NCBI RefSeq assembly: GCF_001483135.1
Contig: NZ_LNAL01000006.1
Coordinates: forward strand, 806,003 to 870,002
DNA length: 64,000 bases
Source: Solirubrum puertoriconensis
GTDB taxonomy: Bacteria > Bacteroidota > Bacteroidia > Cytophagales > Hymenobacteraceae
Direction: 5' to 3'
Below, in pieces: positions 25,740 through 36,000 of the stretch. Below the pieces are notes generated by a model that was not told where the DNA came from, searched no databases, and saw only the letters and a list, made by a program, of their open reading frames with translations. Position 1 is the stretch's first letter. Each line of letters starts with the position of its first letter. The position numbers were made by a program, and so were the translations under genes.

Positions 25740-26316
25740 ACGTGGCGTAAGCGTAAGAAAAAGAAAAAGCAAAGTTCAGCCCTTGGAAGGCGCCCGCAAA
25801 ATATCACCCAAATTTATGCACTGGTGTTTGTTCAACATGCTTGTATACAAACGATTAAGCGGGTGTGCGCGTGGCTGATTGTTGCCGAACGGTCAAATGA
25901 AACAGTTGAATTAATCCAAGAAACATCTGGCAAACCGTAAACGAGCGTTGGGTGCTTGGCCCGGGTATGTGCTAGCGCAACCTAAACGATTATAACGGCG
26001 CGGGCTGTAATCGTTGGCGACAAGCAACCATTAATCAGGCCTAGCAAAAGGCAGGCTGCAAAGGCTGGTGCTACTTGCCGGCAGGATACAATGCAAGGCG
26101 ATTTGGTCTTCTGGTTTGGACTGCGATACGCTGAAGATCAGTGTGGTTACAATTGTGGTGATAAAAAATATTGCCGAGCAGCCTACTACAGCTAGGTGAT
26201 TTTCGTACGCGGGGCGTGGCCAAGCTCTACCGTTGGCGTTTGGCAAACCCCCAATGGTCTTGCCGAACGCCAAGCCCAAGGCCACGCGCCGCCAAATTCC
26301 TCACCACTCTCCACCG
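25740..26316. other. 577-bp divergent intergenic region, no gene
   Basis: No convincing gene. It holds the nuclease promoter, two AACGATT motifs (CAAACGATTAAGCG at 25848-25861; AACGATTA/TAATCGTT inverted repeat at 25985-26015) that resemble the LacI-type sites near 32.5-33 kb, and a hairpin before the glycosyltransferase. Confidence 0.5.
26233..26273 (+). promoter_or_regulatory. Hairpin in glycosyltransferase leader
   Basis: TTGGCGTTTGGCAA (26233-26246) and TTGCCGAACGCCAA (26260-26273) pair over 14 bp with one G-U pair, 44 nt before the ATG. No T run follows. It may shape translation or bind a regulator. Confidence 0.4.
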
Positions 26317-27501
26317 ATGCAGATTGTTTTTCCGGCTAAAATCCTGATGACTGCCGACGCTGTGGGCGGCATGTGGACGTATGCGCTAGAACTTGCCAAC
26401 GCCCTAGGTGCTCACGGCACGCACGTGCACTTGGCAACAATGGGCACGCCCCTGAGCGATGCCCAAAGCCAAGAAGCTGCCGCCATCCCCAACTTAACGG
26501 TACACGAAAGCGCCTATAAGTTGGAGTGGATGGAGGAGCCGTGGGAAGACATAGCCCGCGCCGGCGAATGGCTGTTGCAACTGCGCGACGAAATTCAGCC
26601 CGACCTGATTCATCTAAACGGCACGGTGCACGGCAACTTGCCGTGGGGCAAGCCTGTGCTGGCAGTGGTGCACTCCTGTGCACTCTCGTGGTGGCAGGCG
26701 GTGCGCGGCGAGCAGGCGCCCAATAACTGGGCTACCTACCGCCGCATGGTGCAAGCGGGCCTGCAGGCAGCCGATGTGGTGGTGGCGCCGACCCACAGCA
26801 TGCTCAGCCAAGCCGAAGCGTTTTATGGGCCGTTTCGGCAGCAGGCCGTAGTGCCTCACGGCCGTACGCAGGAAAATTTTCGGGTGCGCGTTAAGGAGCC
26901 GCTGATCTTCGGCATGGGCCGCTTGTGGGATGAAGCCGAAAACCTGGAAGTGCTGGCCCGGGTAGCTTCGTTGCCGTGGCCGGTTTACCTGGCCGGCGAT
27001 GCGCAGCACCCTGTTACCGGCGAAACGATGCAGCTGGATAACGTGCACTTCCTGGGCTGCATAGCGCCCGCCGAAGCAGCTGACTGGCTGAGCCGCGCCT
27101 CGATTTTTGTGTTGCCGGCAAAGTACGAACCCTTTGGCCTGACGATTCTGGAGGCGGCAATGTCGGGCTGCGCGTTGGTGCTCGGCGATATACCAAGCCT
27201 GCGCGAAGTGTGGGGCGATGCGGCACAGTACGTAAAGCCCACCGAAGCCAAGGGCCTGGAGGCGGTTATTGAGTGCCTGATGATTGACGAGATGGCGCGC
27301 AACCGCTTGGCGCTCCGCGCCGCTGCTCGCTCACAGAACTACACCACAGCCCGGATGGTGGAAGCCTACGGCGCCCTCTATGAACAACTGCTTGCATCGG
27401 CTGCCGCGGTAATGGAGGCTCCGGGCCTAGGTGCTGAGGCCAGCAGCACAAGCCAGCAAACCGCTGCCAAGCTGCTTAGTAGCTCCCTTGCTTCGGCCTG
27501 A
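26317..27501 (+). CDS. Family 4 glycosyltransferase
   Basis: The start at 26317 gives MQIVFPAKILMTADAVGGMW, the usual GT-B N-terminal strand and Gly-rich loop. Later marks are the nucleotide-sugar site: FGMGRLWDEAENLEVL, VHFLGCIAPAEAADWLSRAS and the GT4 signature FVLPAKYEPFGLTILEAAMS with the conserved E-x7-E pair. It probably transfers a hexose from a nucleotide sugar in cell-surface glycan or storage polysaccharide synthesis. It stands alone beside the polysaccharide locus but is not an obvious part of it. Confidence 0.9.
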   Translation: MQIVFPAKILMTADAVGGMWTYALELANALGAHGTHVHLATMGTPLSDAQSQEAAAIPNLTVHESAYKLEWMEEPWEDIARAGEWLLQLRDEIQPDLIHLNGTVHGNLPWGKPVLAVVHSCALSWWQAVRGEQAPNNWATYRRMVQAGLQAADVVVAPTHSMLSQAEAFYGPFRQQAVVPHGRTQENFRVRVKEPLIFGMGRLWDEAENLEVLARVASLPWPVYLAGDAQHPVTGETMQLDNVHFLGCIAPAEAADWLSRASIFVLPAKYEPFGLTILEAAMSGCALVLGDIPSLREVWGDAAQYVKPTEAKGLEAVIECLMIDEMARNRLALRAAARSQNYTTARMVEAYGALYEQLLASAAAVMEAPGLGAEASSTSQQTAAKLLSSSLASA

Positions 27502-27672
27502 ATTAGCTGACCTAGGCATGCCCTGAGTTACCGCTATTCACTTAATGCTTGTTTCAAACCGCACAAAAGCAGTAGCTTTTCTACCACTCCATCTTATTCG
27601 ACTAAAGTCACGGCCACGCTGCGGCAGCTAGACAAAGCCGCACATTAACCCTAGGTGCCAAATGCAGCGGCA

Positions 27673-28728
27673 TTAGCGCAACACCGGCTCGGGCGTGGCG
27701 GCTTCTTTGTGCAGCAACGACGAGGCCCTAATCAGTACATCGGGTGGCAGCACAATGCGGCGCGGTAGAAAGTCCTTGGGCTTCTCGTGCATGATTTCGA
27801 GCAGCAGCTTTACGGCGGCCTGGCCCATTTGCTCGCACCGCTGATCGACGGAGGTAAGCATGGGCTCGGTGAAGGAGGTGATGGGCTCGTTGCTGAAGCC
27901 GGCGAGCAGCATGTCGTCGGGAATGCGCAGGCCCCGTGCTTTCAACACGTGCATGGCACCTAGGGCGCCCATGTCGCTGGAGGAGAACACGGCATCGGGC
28001 GGATTGGGCAAGGCTAGCAGTTTTTCCATGGCTTCCAGGCCCTCGGCGTAGGTAAGGTTGCCGTAGTGAATCAACTGCTCATCCACCTCCAGGCCGTTGC
28101 TGATCAGGGCATCGTGGTAGCCGCGGAAGCGGTTGTTGTAGATGTTGAGGTGGCGCGGGCCTTCGAAGTGCGCAATGCGGCGGGCGCCCTGGTCGATGAG
28201 GTGCTGCACCAGCTGAAAGGCCCCAAGGTAGTCGTCAATCACCACGGAGCTGACGTTGACGTGCTCCAAGGTACGGTCGAACAACACCAAGGGAATTTCG
28301 CGCCGCCGGATTTTCTCAAAGTGGCGGAAGTCGCGGGTGGTGCGCGCCAACGATACCAGAATGCCCTCCACCTGGGCGCTCATCATGGCCTCGATGTTCT
28401 GCTTTTCGCTGTTCACATCTTCGTTTGATTGGCAGATCATCACGTTGAAACCGGCCTTGCGGGCCACCGTTTCGATGCCGTGCACTACGGCCGCAAAGAA
28501 GTTGCCCTCGATGTGCGGCACCATCACGCCAATGAGGTTGCTGCGGCCTTTGCGCAGGGCCGCGGCCAGGTGGTTGGGCTGGTAGTGAAGCTGCTCGGCC
28601 AGGGCGCGCACCTTCTTTTTCATGGCCTCGCTGATGCTATGATGCCCGCTGAGCGCCCGCGAAATCGTGGACGGGGAGACGTTCAGCTCCTGCGCCATAT
28701 CTGCGATGGATGCCCGTTTCTGTGCCAA
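27673..28728 (-). CDS. LacI-family transcriptional regulator of the polysaccharide locus
   Basis: 351 residues. The helix-turn-helix and hinge are textbook (SIADMAQELNVSPSTISRAL, then ALRKGRSNLIGVMVPHIEGN), followed by a sugar-binding domain (~60-340). It lies next to, and on the same strand as, the GH43 and DUF4965 genes. The divergent promoter region 4 kb away carries three AACGATTG-centred palindromes of the LacI type, its most likely operators. Release by an arabinose- or xylose-type sugar is inference. Confidence 0.93.
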   Translation of the reverse strand: MAQKRASIADMAQELNVSPSTISRALSGHHSISEAMKKKVRALAEQLHYQPNHLAAALRKGRSNLIGVMVPHIEGNFFAAVVHGIETVARKAGFNVMICQSNEDVNSEKQNIEAMMSAQVEGILVSLARTTRDFRHFEKIRRREIPLVLFDRTLEHVNVSSVVIDDYLGAFQLVQHLIDQGARRIAHFEGPRHLNIYNNRFRGYHDALISNGLEVDEQLIHYGNLTYAEGLEAMEKLLALPNPPDAVFSSSDMGALGAMHVLKARGLRIPDDMLLAGFSNEPITSFTEPMLTSVDQRCEQMGQAAVKLLLEIMHEKPKDFLPRRIVLPPDVLIRASSLLHKEAATPEPVLR

Positions 28729-28800
28729 GGCAGTAAGGTTGTGTTGGTGTGGAGAAAGAGAATGATAGGCTGGAGCCTACGGCAAAGGCTAGGCAAACTG

Positions 28801-29871
28801 CTAAGGTATGGGCTGAGGCGTGTACGTAGGGCCTTGGCAACGCGGGCCCTGCGCCGTCCAGAGCAGTTTATCGATGCACATTTGCCGTTCCTTCATGCCC
28901 GCATCCCAGGCATGATACACGAGGTACTCGGTTTTGCCGTCGGGCCCCATAACGTGCGAGTGATGGCCGGGCCCGCGCACCTTGCCGGGCACGTACTGCA
29001 GTACGCGGGCCCCTTTTTCGGCCCCGGCATCGGAGTACGGCCCCAGAATGTTGTCGGCCACTAAATAGTCGACGCCGTAGTTGGTGGTGAGAAAGTTGGA
29101 GCCGCTGTAGAAGCAGTAATACCGGCCGGCACGGCGCCGCACAAACGGGCCCTCCAGCGTGTGCCACTGCGCAAAGGTGCGGTTCTCGTAGAGCGGCATG
29201 GTGCGGTTGGCCTCAAACAACGTCCAGGGGTGGCGGGCCCGCATTACGGTGCGCTCTTCGCCGGCCAGCTTGGTCATGTTTATCAGCCGATCAACGGCCA
29301 GGCCAGTGCCAGGGTAAAAGCCGTTGTCCGAATCGATGAAGTCGCGGGCGTAGAACAAGTACCATTTGCCGTCGGTGTCCTGGTAGGGGTGCGCATCAAT
29401 GGTAAAGCGGCTTTGGGGCACCTCCAGGGTAGCCACATCTTCGTACGGGCCTTCGGGTTTCTTGCTGGTGGCTACGTGCAGCTGGTGGCCCACAGTGGCG
29501 CCAATTGCCCCACCGCCCCGCGAGTAGTAGAGGTAAAAAGTACCGTTTACGTACACTACCTCGGGCGCCCAATACTCCATGTTTTCCGCTCCCTTGGGTG
29601 GCACCAGCGCCCCGCCCACCTCCTTCCAATCGACGAGGTTTGTGGAGGTAAGCACCTTGAAGAAGCGGCCCGTGCGGGTGTCGCGGTTGGTGGTGCCAAA
29701 AGCGTAGTACTTGCCTAGGTGCCGCAGCACAAACGGATCGGGCATGGAGCCGGGGTACACCGGGTTGGTGTAGGTGCGCGGGGCGGCAAGCAGCTCGGGC
29801 ATAAAGGGCAGGGCCGCCAAACCTAGGGCCGTGTGCTTCAGAAACTCTCGACGGGTGGGGAAGGGGAGCAT
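28801..29871 (-). CDS. Glycoside hydrolase family 43, Tat-type signal
   Basis: Start at 29871 (MLPFPTRREFLKHTALGLAA) gives a twin-arginine signal. The five-blade propeller of GH43 follows with the catalytic triad in the expected order: general base Asp45 (MPDPFV), pKa-tuning Asp159 (TIDAHPY) and acid Glu240 (LEGPFV). The family cleaves alpha-L-arabinofuranosides, arabinan or beta-xylosides by inversion. It follows the DUF4965 gene by 55 bp, probably in one operon. Substrate cannot be fixed further. Confidence 0.9.
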   Translation of the reverse strand: MLPFPTRREFLKHTALGLAALPFMPELLAAPRTYTNPVYPGSMPDPFVLRHLGKYYAFGTTNRDTRTGRFFKVLTSTNLVDWKEVGGALVPPKGAENMEYWAPEVVYVNGTFYLYYSRGGGAIGATVGHQLHVATSKKPEGPYEDVATLEVPQSRFTIDAHPYQDTDGKWYLFYARDFIDSDNGFYPGTGLAVDRLINMTKLAGEERTVMRARHPWTLFEANRTMPLYENRTFAQWHTLEGPFVRRRAGRYYCFYSGSNFLTTNYGVDYLVADNILGPYSDAGAEKGARVLQYVPGKVRGPGHHSHVMGPDGKTEYLVYHAWDAGMKERQMCIDKLLWTAQGPRCQGPTYTPQPIP

Positions 29872-29926
29872 GAGGAGTGGGGCTGATGAAATTCGGGGAT
29901 GTTGAGGCGGCAGCGGCGCGCGGTGG

Positions 29927-32425
29927 CTACGGCCGCCTAGGTGCCCAGCGTTGTTCGAGCATCTTGATGAAGTAGCCACCCACTACCGAGCGCGCCCGAA
30001 AGCCTACGGCCTTGCCAGTAGTGGTTTCGTGCCAATCGCTGAGCGGAATGCGGTCGGGCGTTTCGTTGACGAAGCGGTAGAGCGGACCAATGAACTGCTG
30101 AAATTCCTGCGGCGAATCGGCCAGCGTAGCCGTCCACACAATCCAGTCGGATTTAGTGTAGGTGCGGCGGCTATCGAGCGGCAACCCGTAGGGCTGCTGC
30201 TTGCCTAGGTAGTAGCGCACCTCGGTGCGGGCCACTTCGGGCGGAAACACCTCGAGCCGCAGCAGCTTATCCCACACTAGGTTATACTTCTGGCTCCAGG
30301 TGTTGGCGTTGTCGAAAGTGAGGCGGTAGTGGTCGTTGCCGTCGCGGGCTTTTTCCATCCATTGCCGGGCCATGTCGCGGGCCAGTTTTTGATATGCGGC
30401 GGCCGTGGCTTGGTCGCCGAGCATGCCGGCCAGGCGACCGTAGCTGGCCAGTCCCAAAATGGCTTTCACCGAGAGGTTGGCGTTGTGCGCCAGGTGGCCG
30501 GCAAAGTCGTCGGTGCACAGCTGGTTGTCGGGGTTAAAGCCCTCTTTTTTGAGGTAGTCCGCCCACTGCGTAAGGGCGGGCCAGTGCTGCTTGGCGTAGC
30601 TGGCGTTGCCCTCGGCCGCGGCAATGGCAGCCGTGAGAATGAGCATGTTGCCACTTTCCTCCACGGGCATGTCTTCGCCGTAGGTTTGGCCGTTGGCAAC
30701 GGGGTAGGTGCCTACGTCGTGCGCCGCAAATTCCTTCTTCCACCTGCCGCTTTCGGTGTAGTAGAAAATGGGGTCGAGCATGCCCTTGAGCAGCGTGGGG
30801 TTGTAGCGCAAAAAAAGCGGGGCCGAGGGGTACGTTACGTCGACGGTACCAATCGAGCCATTGCTGAAATTCTCCTTCGAAAAGAACAGCGGAGTACCGT
30901 TGGGCCCGGCCACCGTTTTGTGCGCGGCTATGGCTTGGCGGTAGGCCAAAGCGCACAGCTCGGCGTATGGCTCGCCGCCGGCCGCGCGGGCTTCCTGCGC
31001 CAACTCCGTATCAAAACGGTTGCAGGCCTGCATCAGGCGTTCGTAGTCCTGCTCGGCGGCTTGCAGTATTTGCTCGGCCGAGGCGCCGTTGCGCCGCCAC
31101 CATGGCCGCAGCCGTTGCCCGAAATACTCTACCGAGTACAGGTCGTCGTAGCCAAGCAAGGCGTGCCGGCTTGTGGCGGTGGTAGTCAGCTTGCCTAGGT
31201 CCCAAACCAACGCCAGCTCCACGGGCTGCTGATTGGCAGGGCGCGGCATGCGTGCGTCGTCGGTTTTGGGCAGGGTGCCGCGCCGCTTAAAGCTGCTGCG
31301 GGTACTGGTGTTTTCGGCGATGCGGGCAGTAGCGGCGTTATCGGCAGCCAGGAACAAGTAGCCCCAATCAATGCGCACGTTGTCGCCTTTGGTACCCAGT
31401 ACGTTTTGCTGTTGCGTGCCGGTGCGCAGCAGCGTAAGTGGGCCCGCAATGCTGCGCTGCCACGCCACGGCCTGGTCGGGGAAATTTACGGCCAACTGCG
31501 GCGAGGCCCCTAGGTACAGCTGCACCGCATGCGGGCGGCCATCGGTGGCCTTGGCTCGCATGGTGATGTAGGAAACCGGGCGGCTCAGCACCTCTAGGTC
31601 GTCGAGCAGCAGGGGAGAGGTAAAGGCAACCTCCAGTTGCACCGGGCCGCAGGCAAACTCATATAGCGTTTGGGTGGCGGTAGTGCGCACGCTGCGCTGT
31701 GTAGCAGTAGCAGCGGTGCTTGGGTCGGGCTCTTCGAGTAAGCCCACGTCGAGGGTGCCGGGGCCGCCGGTGTTTTTACAGTGCACGGCCAGCGTGTTGG
31801 CTCCTTTGCGCAAGGTGGCCGCGGCAGCGGGTGCCACCTCAAACTCCAGGTAATCGGGCGTAAAGCACGGCGCGCACGAAAACGCGGGCACGCCGTTGAG
31901 GTACACTTCCACGTCGTCGTCGTGGCGCATGTACAGCTTCAGCTTTTGGCGCGGCACTTCCTTCAGCGTAACGGTGCGCCGCAGCCATACATCGGAGCCT
32001 TGCCAATGAGTTTTGGCGTTGCGTTCATCCTTTTCGGTTGCCAGCAGGCCCGCGCCTTGCTCCCAAGCCTTGTCATCGAAGTTGGGCTGCATCCAGTTGT
32101 CGGCGGGCTTGTTGGTGGTGAAGCGGTAGGCTTGCGGCACGGTTTCCGAAGCAGCCGCAAGTACCTTTTGGGCATCTTCCGGTGAGCCCAGAAAGGTGAA
32201 AGTGCGGCCATCCACGCGGGCCATGCCCAGTAGGTTGTGGTTGCGCCCGGTCCAGTGCTTGGTAGGTTGCCCGTATAGCTGGTCGCCAAATGCCCACACG
32301 CTGGTGTAGGGGTCGATGGTGACCAGCGGATAAGCCGGTGCGCGCAGCCCTTGCCCCAAGGCAACGTTAGCCCAAACAAGAACCAGCAGCCACAAGCAAC
32401 TATTGCGTAGCGTTTTAGCACTCAT
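29927..32425 (-). CDS. DUF4965/DUF1793 glutaminase-like secreted protein
   Basis: The start at 32425 gives a signal peptide (SCLWLLVLVWANVALGQ). The N-terminal PAYPLVTIDPYTSVWAFGDQ is the DUF4964 start. It is interrupted at ~85-225 by a beta-sandwich of the galactose-binding-like type (DVWLRRTVTLKEV, MRHDDDVEVYLNGVPAF, GANTLAVHCKNTGG). DUF5127, DUF4965 (LLGYDDLYSVEYFGQRLRPW) and the (alpha/alpha) barrel DUF1793 follow. Fungal relatives are annotated as glutaminase A, but in Bacteroidota such genes often sit in polysaccharide loci, so a glycosidase role is equally possible. It is divergent from SusC. Confidence 0.85.
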   Translation of the reverse strand: MSAKTLRNSCLWLLVLVWANVALGQGLRAPAYPLVTIDPYTSVWAFGDQLYGQPTKHWTGRNHNLLGMARVDGRTFTFLGSPEDAQKVLAAASETVPQAYRFTTNKPADNWMQPNFDDKAWEQGAGLLATEKDERNAKTHWQGSDVWLRRTVTLKEVPRQKLKLYMRHDDDVEVYLNGVPAFSCAPCFTPDYLEFEVAPAAAATLRKGANTLAVHCKNTGGPGTLDVGLLEEPDPSTAATATQRSVRTTATQTLYEFACGPVQLEVAFTSPLLLDDLEVLSRPVSYITMRAKATDGRPHAVQLYLGASPQLAVNFPDQAVAWQRSIAGPLTLLRTGTQQQNVLGTKGDNVRIDWGYLFLAADNAATARIAENTSTRSSFKRRGTLPKTDDARMPRPANQQPVELALVWDLGKLTTTATSRHALLGYDDLYSVEYFGQRLRPWWRRNGASAEQILQAAEQDYERLMQACNRFDTELAQEARAAGGEPYAELCALAYRQAIAAHKTVAGPNGTPLFFSKENFSNGSIGTVDVTYPSAPLFLRYNPTLLKGMLDPIFYYTESGRWKKEFAAHDVGTYPVANGQTYGEDMPVEESGNMLILTAAIAAAEGNASYAKQHWPALTQWADYLKKEGFNPDNQLCTDDFAGHLAHNANLSVKAILGLASYGRLAGMLGDQATAAAYQKLARDMARQWMEKARDGNDHYRLTFDNANTWSQKYNLVWDKLLRLEVFPPEVARTEVRYYLGKQQPYGLPLDSRRTYTKSDWIVWTATLADSPQEFQQFIGPLYRFVNETPDRIPLSDWHETTTGKAVGFRARSVVGGYFIKMLEQRWAPRRP

Positions 32426-32478
32426 AGGCAGACCGGTGTAGGGTTGAGAAATAACCGCCAACAGCATGTTGTCGGGCT

Positions 32479-32496
32479 ACGCAATCGTTAGCGCAT
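32479..32496. promoter_or_regulatory. LacI-like operator, copy 1
   Basis: Read on the minus strand: ATGCGCTAACGATTGCGT. It has the same GCG-(C)WAACGATTGCG core as copies 2 and 3 and lies 54 bp upstream of the DUF4965 start codon. Confidence 0.6.
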
Positions 32497-32718
32497 GACT
32501 GCAGATGCCTTCAGGAGCCAGTGTGGGCCTTTTAGAAGGCTCCAGCAAGCAGTGTTAGCGCAAATAGTGTGCTGAATCAGTACTTTAAAAGTATGTTTTT
32601 TGCTTATTCGAAGTCAAGTCAGCGTAAAAATCTTGTTAGCGCGACTTAACTGGAGTAAGTGCTGGTCAGCTTAGGCAGGTATTTTCCTAAGTACGCGCAA
32701 CAATTGCTTCGAATGATT

Positions 32719-32733
32719 CGCAAACGATTGTTT
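32719..32733. promoter_or_regulatory. LacI-like operator, copy 2
   Basis: CGCAAACGATTGTTT: left half as in copy 3, right half diverged. It lies midway between the divergent genes. Confidence 0.5.
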
Positions 32734-32988
32734 GGTGCGTTGCAACAACCCTACGATTGAGCTGCCCGTATTGTTCGGCTTGTAAGGTCCTCCGGTCATG
32801 ATGCACGGTAGCAGAATTATTTCTGCCTATCGTAACACTTGACATTGATAAAATTACTTTTTATCCTTACTTATACTAACTTTCAGTAGGGTGTTGGTCG
32901 CTTTACTCACCCTGCCCAGCGCGTCCGCTTACCGCTTCGCTTAGCCCCTGTTGCCGCCCGCTTACCTGGGCTTTTTTTGTCCAAGTGC

Positions 32989-33004
32989 GCGCAAACGATT
33001 GCGC
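32989..33004. promoter_or_regulatory. LacI-like operator, copy 3
   Basis: GCGCAAACGATTGCGC: perfect 6-bp arms (GCGCAA/TTGCGC) around ACGA, 59 bp upstream of the susC start codon. The length and central CG resemble LacI-family operators. Confidence 0.65.
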
Positions 33005-33062
33005 ACCTCCGGAGCAAGCCCTTTATTCTCACTTGTGTTGCTCACCATTTCCCACTTCTGCT

Positions 33063-36000
33063 ATGAACAAAACTGTACTAAGCAAGTATGGGCTAGCCTT
33101 CCCTACGTTGCTGGGCTTGCTGGCTGCGCCTCCTGCGCCTGTGCATGCTGCCAACCCCGAGGCAGCGCCTCGTGCCCTGCAGCCCGACATTACGGTGCGC
33201 GGACGCGTAGTTGACGAACAAGGCCAAGGTCTGCCGGGCGTAACCGTTTTGCAGCGCGGCAGCACCAACGGTACCTCTTCCGATTCGGAAGGGCGCTTTA
33301 CCATTACAGTGCCCGACGATGCCACGCTGGTGTTTTCGTACGTAGGCTACACCACGCAGGAAGTTGCCGTAGGTGGCCGCGCTACCCTCGATGTGTCGTT
33401 GCGGCAGGATACCAAGGCCCTGCAGGAACTGGTAGTTGTAGGCTACCTCACCCAAAACCGCCAGGATGTAACCGGTTCGGTAGCTTCGGTTAGCGGCGAC
33501 GATGTGCGCCGGGCGCCCGTAGCTACCTTGGCCGAGGGCATTCAGGGTCGCTTGCCGGGCGTGCAGGTTACTAACTCCGGCGCGCCGGGGCAGGCTCCCA
33601 TTGTAAATATTCGCGGCATTGGTACCCTCACCAGCGGCAGCGGACCTTTGTATGTGGTTGATGGCTTGTGGGTAGAAAACATCCGCGACTTCAACCCGCA
33701 GGATGTGGAATCGGTGCAGGTGCTGAAAGACGCCGCTTCGCTGGCACCCTACGGTTCGCGCGGGGCCAACGGCGTTATCATCATCACCACGCGGCGGGGC
33801 AAAGAAGGCACACCGGCTATCAACGTAAACGCCTACGTGGGGGTGCAGAACATCACCCAGACTTACGACCTGATGAACGCCCAGCAGTGGGCGGCCGTCA
33901 ACCGCCAAGCCTACGAAAACGCGGGCCGTGCACCGCAGCCCTTTGCTGCCAACCCGCCAGCCGGCGTTGATACCGACTGGCAGGATGCGCTAATCAAGCA
34001 AGGCACGGTGCAGGATTACAACGTTGGCTTTTCGGGCGGCGGGCCCAACTCCAACTTCCTGATTTCGGGCGGCTATTTTACGCAAACCGGCACCATCGTG
34101 GGGCCGCGTTTCGACCGCTACAGCGTGCGCCTGAACACAGGCTTCCGCCGCGGCAAACTGCGCGTGGGCGAAAACGCATTGCTTACTCGCTCCAACCAAG
34201 TAAGGGTAAACGGCGCGCCCTTCGTGGATGTGCTGCGCATGCTGCCCGTAATCCCCATCCAAGACCCGGCCAACCCCGGCGGCTTTGGCTTCGGCAACAA
34301 CAACGCCAGCACCTTTGGCACCAACCCCATTGCGCTTCAACGGCTGCTGAACAACACCAGCGTAAACAATCGCCTGCAGGGCAACGTGTTCGGCGAGTTC
34401 GATATCCTCAGCTCCCTGCGCTACCGACTCAACCTAGGTGTCGATTACCTGGCTTACCACGACCGCGAAAAGCGGCAATTTGGCCAATGGCGCCAAAACG
34501 ACCCGCTGAACCCCTCGTACTACGCCGAAAACCAGGGCAACGACTTCTTTACGCTGGTAGAGAACACGCTAACGTTTGATAAGAGCTTCGGCGACAACAA
34601 CGTAACGGCCGTTGCGGGCTACACCGAGCAGCGCCAGCACAACGAGTTTACGCGCGGCCGCAACAACGGCTACGGCACCGGGCCTATTTATTACTGGTCG
34701 TTGAGCGCGGGCAGCACTACGCCCTCGGTTGAAGGCAACGAGTACACCTGGACGAAGCGCTCCTACCTAGGGCAGGTAACCTACGACTACAAGCAGCGCT
34801 ACTTGCTTACGGGTGCGGTGCGCCGCGATGGTTCGTCGCGATTCGACCCCGACAACCGCTGGGGTACTTTCTGGGCCGCTTCGGCCGGCTGGCGCATTTC
34901 AGAAGAAGGCTTCTTCGATGCGGTAAGTGCCGTAAGCAACCTAAAGCTGCGGGCCAGCTACGGCTCCCTAGGTAACGAATCATTGAACGGGCCATTCGGG
35001 GGTTCCTACTTATGGCAGGGTGCCGTGAACCCCAATGTAAACTACCCCTTCGGCGGCGACAACATCCAGAACGGCAGCATCCAAACACAGCTCGTGAGCA
35101 ATAACATTGCTTGGGAAGAGCGCCGCACAACCAATGTAGGCTTCGATGCCGGTTTCCTGGAAGACCGCATCACGTTTTCGGCCGACTACTACGTGTCGCA
35201 AACCCGCAATGCGCTGGTGCGGCCGGCTACGCCCATCATTTTAGGCAATGCCGGCGAGGAGCCGTACCGTCGCGTGGGCCGCATTGAAAACCGCGGCTTC
35301 GAGTTTCAGGCGGGTTACAACGAAAACCGCAACCCGTTTAAGTATGGCGTATCGGCCAACCTTACCACCATCAAAAACGAGGTGCAGCGCCTGAGCGACG
35401 ACGGCAGCAGCAGCTTCTTCGTGGCGGGGCCCGAGGGCGGCGTTACGCGCACCGAGGTAGGCTACGAAGTGGGCTCGTTTTACTTGTTCCAGTTCGACGG
35501 CATCTTTCAGCAGGGCGACAACATTGCCAACAGCGCGCAACCCAACGCCCGACCGGGCGATGTGCGGTACCGCGACATCAACAACGATGGCCGCATCGAC
35601 CAGCTCGACCGTACGCACGTGGGCCGCGTGTTCCCGAAAATCCAGTACGGCGTCAACCTGAACGCCAGCTACCTAGGGTTCGATGTGGCAGCCTTCTTCC
35701 AAGGGGTGGCCGGCAACGACATTCTGAACACCACGCGCTGGTGGCTCGACCGCACCGACGACAACGGTAACTACCGCGCCGACTTCAGCCCCTGGACGCC
35801 CAACAATCCTTCGAACACCACACCTAGGGCCCTCATCTCGGGTGGGGGCGGGCAGGCCGGCGAGGCTGCGGGTATCAACTCGCGCCTGGCTTCTACGCGC
35901 TGGCTCGAAAGCGGCTCGTACATGCGCCTGAAGAACATTCAGATTGGCTACACGCTGCCGAAAACACTTACCGAACGCTGGGGTGGCATTACCAACGTGC

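Larger units (their letters stand above)
32426..33062. other. 637-bp divergent control region of the polysaccharide locus
   Basis: No gene. It lies between the DUF4965 operon and susC and holds the three LacI-like palindromes listed separately, plus AT-rich tracts near 32590-32620 and 32830-32890 where promoters for the two directions would be expected. I did not find an exact TTTG/TAnnTTTG pair. Confidence 0.6.

Noticed and set aside
26031-26285. 84-codon minus-strand ORF in the divergent spacer
   Set aside because: Only one hydrophobic stretch, no start-site context, and it overlaps the inverted repeat before the glycosyltransferase.
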